Below are positions 1-5,353 of a DNA stretch of 6,829 nucleotides, piece after piece. The stretch covers positions 1 to 6,829 of the forward strand of contig JANWZT010000063.1 in the NCBI GenBank assembly GCA_025054515.1, written 5' to 3'. The notes beneath the pieces were generated by a model. The model was given only the letters and a program-made list of their open reading frames with translations. It did not search any database and had not been told where the DNA came from. A program made the position numbers and the translations under genes. Numbering within the stretch: position 1 is the stretch's first letter; each line of letters begins with the position of its first letter. This stretch comes from Candidatus Caldarchaeum sp. Its GTDB lineage: Archaea; Thermoproteota; Nitrososphaeria_A; Caldarchaeales; Caldarchaeaceae.

Positions 1-841
1 ATGCTTGAGCTGTTTGTTTTTTGTCGATTTTATCGCCGAGAAAACCCGCGGAAATCATCCCAACCGCTCCCGCCAGAATCATAGCCGTCAATATTCCGCC
101 CGCGAACGGGATGCCAAATCCTTTCGACGAAAGATACAGCGGCAGGTAAGTGATTAAGGCAACGTTTGTGGTCGCCCTCAGAAACGAGGCAGTGAGGGCC
201 GTCAATAATTTTTTGACATCGCTTCCTGCATATTTGTTGTCGGCTGTCTTCACCGGGGACGGCGTCTGACGGAGACTGAGCAAAAGTAGGGTCGCCGCGG
301 CCAGCGGCAAAACAGCTAGAAACGCCGTCCCCTTCAACCCCATCACCGCGACAGCCGCAGAGCAGATGAAAGAGCCTACGGCGAGGCCGAGGTCTCCGCC
401 CGTCATGAAGAAGGAGACCGATGTGGAGCGTCTGGCTGATATCGAGCTAAGGGATGTGGCGATGGGGTGGAAAAGCGCCGAGCCGATTCCCCCGAGAAAA
501 GCCAGAAAAAGAATTAAGAAATAACTGTCGGTAAAGCCTATCGACGCGATTGTAAACCCTCCGAGAAGCAAGCCAACGGGCATCAAGATGTTCAGATTTT
601 TTCTATCGTGCAGGTATCCTACACCGACTTGCATAAAAGATGCCGTCATCAGGTATGCGGCGGGTATTAGCCCGAGGGATGCGGTCGAAAGGTTGTGATG
701 GAGGGCGAGGATTGGAAGGAGAGGTGGAAGGCTTGTGTAGAGGCTGTCGTTGGCGAGATGGCCGAAGAAAAGTAGTCTGGTTTTTTCGGGCAAACCTTCT
801 ATCTGAACGCTGTAACCCGTATTTGATGTTTGCCGGCCCAT
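1..841 (-). CDS. MFS transporter, fosmidomycin-resistance (Fsr)-like, 3' end outside window
   Basis: Integral membrane transporter of the major facilitator superfamily; 280 codons are visible and the C-terminal third lies beyond position 1 (family members are usually about 400 residues). Reading the minus strand from ATG at 841 gives about eight hydrophobic segments, roughly residues 22-48, 53-77, 84-101, 108-132, 143-168, 171-189, 212-238 and 246-270. A motif-A-like loop GYLHDRKN lies at about 75-82 and its second-half counterpart GFLGDKIDKK at about 266-275. FGHLAND in the first helix, GSALFHP at about 120-126 and TGGDLGLAVGS at about 147-157 resemble the Fsr branch, known for drug efflux in bacteria; the substrate here is unknown. 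The start is uncertain: GTG 844 is also in frame, an in-frame TAG lies just upstream, no Shine-Dalgarno is seen, and TTG 793 would still keep every membrane segment. It is divergent from the acyl-CoA dehydrogenase gene. Confidence 0.85.
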   Translation of the reverse strand, partial: MGRQTSNTGYSVQIEGLPEKTRLLFFGHLANDSLYTSLPPLLPILALHHNLSTASLGLIPAAYLMTASFMQVGVGYLHDRKNLNILMPVGLLLGGFTIASIGFTDSYFLILFLAFLGGIGSALFHPIATSLSSISARRSTSVSFFMTGGDLGLAVGSFICSAAVAVMGLKGTAFLAVLPLAAATLLLLSLRQTPSPVKTADNKYAGSDVKKLLTALTASFLRATTNVALITYLPLYLSSKGFGIPFAGGILTAMILAGAVGMISAGFLGDKIDKKQTAQA

Positions 842-847
842 CACAAG

Positions 848-855
848 CTATAAAC
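848..855 (+). promoter_or_regulatory. Archaeal TATA box for the acyl-CoA dehydrogenase gene
   Basis: The octamer CTATAAAC is preceded by ACAAG, acceptable as a purine-rich BRE. Its TATAAA core is centred at about 851.5, which puts the expected transcription start at about 878, exactly on the GTG start codon. This predicts a leaderless mRNA. The element sits in the 36-base gap between divergent genes; read in the other direction it would start transcription near 825, inside the transporter frame, so it fits the plus strand better. Confidence 0.65.
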
Positions 856-877
856 ATAGCCGGAATCTGTCATCGAC

Positions 878-2005
878 GTGGAAGCGGTACAGGATTTTCC
901 AAAGCTTTTTCCGGTCGAATACTGGAACAAAAAAAGCGCGGAAGGTCGTTTCCCCGAAGAGTTTTGGCGCGAATGCGGAAGACGGAGACTTTCCGGGTTT
1001 TTGATTCCCAAAAACTACGACGGCCTCGGGAACTCTCTCGAGAACCTCTGTCAAGCAGTCGTCTACCTCGGCATGCATGGCTTCGGAACCGGCGTCTACC
1101 CTCTGCTGAGCAACAACATGTCTTCGCTGGTCATAATCAACTCCGGTAACGAAGAAATTTGTCGACTGTTTCTTCCAAAGCTTGCTTCAGGCGAGTATGT
1201 CATGGGATTGGCCGTGACCGAGAAAGAATCTGGCTCCGATGTTTTGTCGATAAAATCTTCAGCGGTGAAACGCGGCGACAAATACATTATCAACGGTGAA
1301 AAAATGTACGTCAACAATTTCGACAGGGCGACTCACATGCTTTTGGCTGTCCGAACCACTCCTGTGGAGAACGTTTCGAAGAAAAGTGAAGGAATCACTT
1401 TGTTCATTCTCGACCTCAAGCAGAAAGGGCTGACGTTCAAGGAATTGGAGAAGATGGGCACCGACTACTATCGCACCGCTGTGATGACGATGCGTGACGT
1501 CGTGGTCGGGGATGAGATGGTGGTGGGTGAAGTAGGCAGGGGGTGGAAAGCGCTTACGTATGCTCTCAACCCCGACAGAATCGTGTACGCCGCATTAGCC
1601 GTGGGCTCGGCGTTTTTCGCCATCAGAACGGCGGCATCCTACGCATCCCAACGCACCGTCTTCGGAAAACCCATCGGCATGAACCAAGGAATCCAGCTAC
1701 CTCTCGCCGCCCACTACGCAGAAGCAGAAGCCGCAAAACTTCTCACCATCGAAGCCGCGAGAAAGTTTGACCGCGGTGAAAGATGCGACGTCGAAGCATG
1801 TTTGGCGAAATATTTCAGCTCCGAAGTCGTCTTCAAAGCTGTTTCACACGCGGTTCAAGTTCTCGGCGGATACGGCTACTTGAAGGAGACTGGGCTTGAA
1901 CGGGTTTTACGGGATGTCTATCTACTCAAATCCGGCCCGATAACGCAGGAGCTTGCCCTCGCCTATGTCGCGGAAAAGGGCCTTGGTCTACCGCGTTCCT
2001 ACTAA
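878..2005 (+). CDS. Acyl-CoA dehydrogenase family protein
   Basis: FAD-dependent cytoplasmic enzyme expected to introduce an alpha,beta double bond into an acyl-CoA and pass electrons to an electron-transfer flavoprotein. At 375 residues it has normal family length: N-terminal helical domain about 1-108, middle beta domain about 109-215, C-terminal helical domain about 220-375. Signature one is AVTEKESGSD at 112-121; the FAD/dimer motif QRTVFGKPIGMNQG is at 258-271; signature two runs from VLGGYGY at about 328 to ERVLRD at 341-346. The usual catalytic Glu before Gly-Thr in the last helix is Ser352 (KSGPI). The alternative base position, Glu in the isovaleryl-CoA dehydrogenase type, is Asp233 in NPDRI. 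The C-terminal YVAEKGLGLPRSY resembles a FadE subgroup I recall from actinobacteria and proteobacteria. The GTG start is chosen because the upstream TATA box predicts initiation there. The stop overlaps the convergent operon's stop. The acyl substrate is unknown. Confidence 0.93.
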   Translation: MEAVQDFPKLFPVEYWNKKSAEGRFPEEFWRECGRRRLSGFLIPKNYDGLGNSLENLCQAVVYLGMHGFGTGVYPLLSNNMSSLVIINSGNEEICRLFLPKLASGEYVMGLAVTEKESGSDVLSIKSSAVKRGDKYIINGEKMYVNNFDRATHMLLAVRTTPVENVSKKSEGITLFILDLKQKGLTFKELEKMGTDYYRTAVMTMRDVVVGDEMVVGEVGRGWKALTYALNPDRIVYAALAVGSAFFAIRTAASYASQRTVFGKPIGMNQGIQLPLAAHYAEAEAAKLLTIEAARKFDRGERCDVEACLAKYFSSEVVFKAVSHAVQVLGGYGYLKETGLERVLRDVYLLKSGPITQELALAYVAEKGLGLPRSY

Positions 2006-2979
2006 AGCTCAACCTCCCTTCCCACGCCCTCTTTTTCGGCCCTCTTCAACACTTCGGCCGTGAAAAACAGGTCAAGGGCCGCGAAGCCAACCGATTTCAG
2101 CAACGTAACAGTTTGCCGGCTGGGCCGTGTAACACCTTTTTTCACCACCTCGTGAAGTTCCAGAACTTCAGATGCGTCGATGACACCATGCTCCACCGCG
2201 GCCATGATGTCGCCGGCTTCCTTCAAAACAGCTTTTTTGAGGTCCGCGACGATTAGCTCAGCTCTCCGAAAAGTTTCCACGTCAAGCTCTCTTCGAGTCG
2301 GCAAAGCACCGATGCTCGTGACGTGAACATCCGGGCCGAGCCAGCGGCCGGACAGAGCGGGCTCGGAAGAGTTGGTCGCCGTTACAACCACGTCGGATTT
2401 TTCGACGGCTTCCATAGGCGTATCAACCGCTTCAGCATCGAGGCCAAGGGTCTTCACCGCTTTTTCCGCAAATTTTTGTCTGTTAGGTTTTGTCGGGCTG
2501 TAAACCCTAAGCTTCTCTATTCGCCGCACGGCGATCAAAGCCGTCAGCTGAGTCCAAGCCGTCCGCCCGCTTCCAATCATGCCCACCGTAAGCACTTTTT
2601 TAGGAGCAAGATATTTTGCACCGACTCCTCCGATTCCACCCGTGCGTAAGGCCGTCAAAGATACGGCGTCCAACAATCCTTTGACAGCTCCGGTCTCAAG
2701 GTCGAAAAACAGCACCACACCGTTCGCGGTGTCGAGGCCGTGAACTACGGGATTGCGCCTATATTCGTTGATGAGTTTGACGATGAAGCCGCTGTGATGA
2801 AGACTGTGGGCCGGCATGTTGAGCCAGACAGCGTCCTTCTCCGGAATGGATGTAACCATACGCGGAGGAGCAGCGTATTTTTCGTCTTCATAATCCCTGA
2901 AAAATGCTTCAACGATTTCAACCGATTTTTCCATCGACAGCCAGTTTTCGAGATCGGTTTTCGTTAAAACGAGAACCAC
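2002..2979 (-). CDS. Ornithine cyclodeaminase / mu-crystallin family NAD(P)-binding protein
   Basis: A 325-residue soluble protein of the family that includes ornithine cyclodeaminase, archaeal alanine dehydrogenase, ketimine reductase (mu-crystallin) and related imine enzymes. Lys68 (FIVKL) and Arg112 (TALRTGG) match the substrate-carboxylate residues of the family. A Rossmann nucleotide-binding loop GMIGSGRTA lies at 133-141. The C-terminal TLLKSVGFAALDL at 292-304 is also typical. The catalytic Asp of true ornithine cyclodeaminase, in a segment like GGDCPGKTEL, is absent: here it reads IGALPTRRELD at 223-233, one residue shorter and closer in style to the mu-crystallin type. I therefore do not call it a cyclodeaminase; amino acid dehydrogenase or imine reductase activity is as likely. 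It starts at GTG 2979, three bases after the PaaK-like gene's TGA, with only weak ribosome-binding sequence, suggesting translational coupling. Its TAG overlaps the stop of the convergent acyl-CoA dehydrogenase gene. Confidence 0.9.
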   Translation of the reverse strand: MVLVLTKTDLENWLSMEKSVEIVEAFFRDYEDEKYAAPPRMVTSIPEKDAVWLNMPAHSLHHSGFIVKLINEYRRNPVVHGLDTANGVVLFFDLETGAVKGLLDAVSLTALRTGGIGGVGAKYLAPKKVLTVGMIGSGRTAWTQLTALIAVRRIEKLRVYSPTKPNRQKFAEKAVKTLGLDAEAVDTPMEAVEKSDVVVTATNSSEPALSGRWLGPDVHVTSIGALPTRRELDVETFRRAELIVADLKKAVLKEAGDIMAAVEHGVIDASEVLELHEVVKKGVTRPSRQTVTLLKSVGFAALDLFFTAEVLKRAEKEGVGREVEL

Positions 2980-2982
2980 GGC

Positions 2983-4293
2983 TCATTCAGCTCTTTTGTC
3001 CACCACGCGCCGCGCTTTACCGATTTCCTGCCTCGGGAGTGTCATCGGCTCGACCAGTTCGACTTCGGCGCCTATGAAAAGCGTTTCATGCAGCTCTTCC
3101 TGCAATCGTGCGCGGAGGTTTTCGACCTCATCCCGTTTCATTTCCCTTGCCAGCTCTGCGACGACCTTCAACTTGTCGAGGCCTTTCTCCCTCCAAATCA
3201 CTATCTGGTATTCGGGGCCGAGCTGACCGTGTTTAAGCAAAACCGCCTCGACCGCACTGGGCCAAATTGCAACACCCGCGACCTTAATCATGTCGTCGAC
3301 CCTGCCCCGGATGTATCCCAGCTTCCGATGAGTGCGTCCGCAATCGCATGAATGGGAGTCCATCAGAAATGAAATGTCACGGCACCTGTATCTTATGACG
3401 GGAGCGGCCTCCTTCGTCAAAGTCGTGAAGACGAGCTCGCCTTTTTCCTCGGGCCCGACGGGTTCACCTGTTTTTGGGTCGATGACTTCGACGAAGAAAT
3501 GGTCTTCCCAAAGATGTAGGCCGTCGTGAAGGTAGCAGTCGTTAGCGACACCGGGGCCGCAAAGCTCCGTAAACCCGTAAATGTCGTAAACATCCATATC
3601 CCAGGCGCTGGCGATGCGTTTCTTCATCTCTTCCGTCCACATTTCGGAGCCGAACACACCCTTCCTCACCTTAGTGTCCTTCGCCGGGTCGACGCCCATC
3701 TCAAAAGCCGTTTCCGTAAGCCTCAAAATGTATGAAACCACCGCAGAAACCATCGTCGTCCCGAAATCAATCATGTACTGGATCTGGCGTTTACTGAACC
3801 CGGCTCCCGTGGGGACGATCATAGCACCCACTCGACGGGCTCCGTAGTAAAAGCCAAACCCGCCCGTGAACATCCCGAAGCTGGGGGTTATCTGGAAAAC
3901 ATCATCTTTCGTCAGCCCCGACATGACGAGGCTTCTTCCGGACACCTCTCCCCAGACTTCGATGTCGTTTTTCGTGTAAAACCCGAGGGTTGGCACCCCA
4001 GTTGTTCCCGATGTTGCATGCACCTCAAGAATTTGGTTCCGGGGGACCGCGAGGATTCCGAAAGGGTAGAGGGAGCGAAGTTCATCCTTGGTCGTGAAAG
4101 GCAGCTTGTGTATATCTGATGCGGTTTTAATGTCGTCGGGCTTAACCCCGGCGGCGTCCATCTTCTTCCTGTATAAGGCGTTGTTGCTGTAGGCGTGGTT
4201 CACGGTCCACCTTAATAGCTTGTCCCTGGTTTGCTCAATCTCTTTCCTGTCCATGGTTTCAGCTGGTTTGTTGAAAAACTGCGAAGGCCTCAC
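2983..4293 (-). CDS. Phenylacetate-CoA ligase family (PaaK-like) adenylate-forming enzyme
   Basis: Activates an aryl or other carboxylic acid with ATP and CoA through an acyl-adenylate; cytoplasmic. Residue numbers count from GTG 4293 (436 residues, the usual PaaK length). TSGTTGVPT at 94-102 is the phosphate loop, DIYGFTE at 237-243 the adenine-binding motif, WEDHF at 262-266 and RYRCRD at 301-306 are conserved blocks, a Cys-Asp-Cys-Gly turn lies at 316-319, GRVDDM is at about 330-335, and IGKARRVVD near the end supplies the probable catalytic Lys426. The usual RGVN(V/I)FPS segment is altered to VAGVAIWPS at about 338-346. GTG 4293 is chosen because it places the ETMDRKEI block about 11 residues in, as in E. 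coli PaaK. Alternatives are ATG 4254 (shorter), ATG 4335, and ATG 4407, which would run across the divergent promoter into the neighbouring gene. It is the first gene of a two-gene operon. The true substrate is not shown. Confidence 0.9.
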   Translation of the reverse strand: MRPSQFFNKPAETMDRKEIEQTRDKLLRWTVNHAYSNNALYRKKMDAAGVKPDDIKTASDIHKLPFTTKDELRSLYPFGILAVPRNQILEVHATSGTTGVPTLGFYTKNDIEVWGEVSGRSLVMSGLTKDDVFQITPSFGMFTGGFGFYYGARRVGAMIVPTGAGFSKRQIQYMIDFGTTMVSAVVSYILRLTETAFEMGVDPAKDTKVRKGVFGSEMWTEEMKKRIASAWDMDVYDIYGFTELCGPGVANDCYLHDGLHLWEDHFFVEVIDPKTGEPVGPEEKGELVFTTLTKEAAPVIRYRCRDISFLMDSHSCDCGRTHRKLGYIRGRVDDMIKVAGVAIWPSAVEAVLLKHGQLGPEYQIVIWREKGLDKLKVVAELAREMKRDEVENLRARLQEELHETLFIGAEVELVEPMTLPRQEIGKARRVVDKRAE

Positions 4294-4345
4294 GTGTGCA
4301 GCCGCGACGCCCTCGCTAAAAACATTTCGAAACATTAGAAACAAG

Positions 4346-4370
4346 CCGACAAAGTATTTAACAACGTCGG
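4346..4370. promoter_or_regulatory. Divergent promoter: TATA element centred in a CCGAC/GTCGG dyad
   Basis: CCGAC (4346-4350) and GTCGG (4366-4370) form a 5-base inverted repeat whose centre, 4358, coincides with the centre of TATTTAA (4355-4361). On the plus strand AAAG before the box is a good BRE, and the expected start at about 4384-4387 falls at or just before the ATG at 4387, so a leaderless or nearly leaderless mRNA is predicted. On the minus strand the box reads GTTAAATAC; transcription would begin at about 4331, leaving a leader of about 38 bases before GTG 4293. The BRE is poorer in that direction. The dyad could be a regulator's operator. Confidence 0.5.
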
Positions 4371-4386
4371 AACCGGCAAATATGAC

Positions 4387-5352
4387 ATGAAGCTGGTTAC
4401 TTTTCACAGTCCATATCTCCAGTCACCCCGGCTGGGCATAGTTTTCGGCGAATACGTCCTCGACGGCAACATCGCCTACACGGCATTACTCCGGGAAGAG
4501 GGGGAAGAAGACCCCGAAATCCTTGCTCACGCCCTATTACCCAGCAGCATGCTATCTTTCCTGAGAAGAGGTAGAAAAGCCTTCGACGCCGCGGAAAAAG
4601 TGCTGTACAAAGCAAGGGCCTTCGTGAACAACGAATACGGGCCGGGTATTGTTTACAAACTCGGCGACGTCCGTCTATATGCACCGGTTCCACGGCCTGG
4701 TAAGATAATTCACACAGCGGGTAATTTCCGCGAACACGCGAAAGAGGCGGAAAAGGCAAAATGGGAATTCCCGATACCTCAGTGGATATCTTTTCTGAAA
4801 AGCCCGTCATCCATCATCGGGCCCTACGACAACATAGTGTATCCAAAGTATACCAAAGAGCTGGACTACGAGCTGGAGCTGGCCATGGTGATCGGAAAAC
4901 GCGGTAAATACATTACGAGGGAAAGGGCGTTCGAGCATGTCGTCGGCTTTATGGTTTTCAACGACATCACGGCGCGGGACATTCAGCGGGAGGAGATGAA
5001 GAATGGTTTGCTCAACTTTGGGAAAAACTTAGACACGTTCGCACCATTCGGGCCATACCTCGTAACTAAGGATGAAATCAGCAATCCGCACAATCTAAAG
5101 ATGGAGCTACGAATCAACGGCGAAGTCAGACAATCCGGAAACACCAACCGACTTTCGGTAACCCTGCAGGAAATCATTGAACATTATTCGTGGGTGATGC
5201 TCGAGCCCGGCGACATCATCACAACCGGAACCATTTCGGGAGTCGCGGCGTTCAGAGAAAACCCCGAAAAATACTACCTCAAGCCCGGCGACGTCGTCGA
5301 ATCGGAGATCGAAGGCCTCGGAACCATGCGCAACACCGTTGTGGCTGAATGA
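4387..5352 (+). CDS. Fumarylacetoacetate hydrolase (FAH) family protein
   Basis: Metal-dependent enzyme of the FAH superfamily, whose members hydrolyse, decarboxylate, hydrate or isomerise 2-oxo/enol acids, often at the end of aromatic ring degradation. It has 321 residues: a variable N-terminal region to about 95, then the FAH barrel. Seen in order: GNFREHAKE at 112-120 (lid His117/Glu120, the expected catalytic dyad), the metal ligands Glu162 and Glu164 in LDYELELAMVIG, Asp193 in VFNDITARDIQ, conserved LNFGKNLDTFAPFGP at 209-223, PGDIITTGT at 274-282 and KPGDVVESEIEGLG at 299-312. The usual TGTPxGV loop reads TGTISGV, with Pro replaced by Ile. The start ATG 4387 fits the upstream TATA element and gives a normal N-terminus. 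It is the first gene of the plus-strand operon, one base before the next gene. Candidate activities are acylpyruvase, 2-oxo acid hydratase, or the HpcE/HpaG type; I cannot choose between them. Confidence 0.92.
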   Translation: MKLVTFHSPYLQSPRLGIVFGEYVLDGNIAYTALLREEGEEDPEILAHALLPSSMLSFLRRGRKAFDAAEKVLYKARAFVNNEYGPGIVYKLGDVRLYAPVPRPGKIIHTAGNFREHAKEAEKAKWEFPIPQWISFLKSPSSIIGPYDNIVYPKYTKELDYELELAMVIGKRGKYITRERAFEHVVGFMVFNDITARDIQREEMKNGLLNFGKNLDTFAPFGPYLVTKDEISNPHNLKMELRINGEVRQSGNTNRLSVTLQEIIEHYSWVMLEPGDIITTGTISGVAAFRENPEKYYLKPGDVVESEIEGLGTMRNTVVAE

Positions 5353-5353
5353 C

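Noticed and set aside
848..855. The TATA box at 848-855 as a promoter for the minus-strand transporter
   Set aside because: Transcription would begin near 825, after the ATG at 841. It could only work if the transporter starts at TTG 793, so it was assigned to the plus strand and the transporter start was left open.
640..1149. Plus-strand open frame of 169 codons spanning the transporter and the start of the acyl-CoA dehydrogenase gene
   Set aside because: Its translation is rich in Arg, Gly and Ser without recognisable motifs, and it crosses two well-supported genes and the promoter between them. It is a shadow frame.
4382..4389. ATGACATG: an ATG-TGA mini-frame immediately before the FAH start
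   Set aside because: A two-codon frame too short to regard as a coding leader; with transcription predicted to start at about 4385-4387 it would probably not be in the mRNA.
4397..4810. Minus-strand open frame of 137 codons opposite the FAH gene
   Set aside because: Arg/Cys-rich low-complexity translation lying antisense to conserved FAH sequence; no promoter or ribosome-binding signal supports it.
5339..5353. TTG 5339 as an earlier start for the synthase-like protein
   Set aside because: It adds only five residues, overlaps the end of the FAH gene, uses a rare start and has no ribosome-binding motif. ATG 5354 follows the upstream stop directly.
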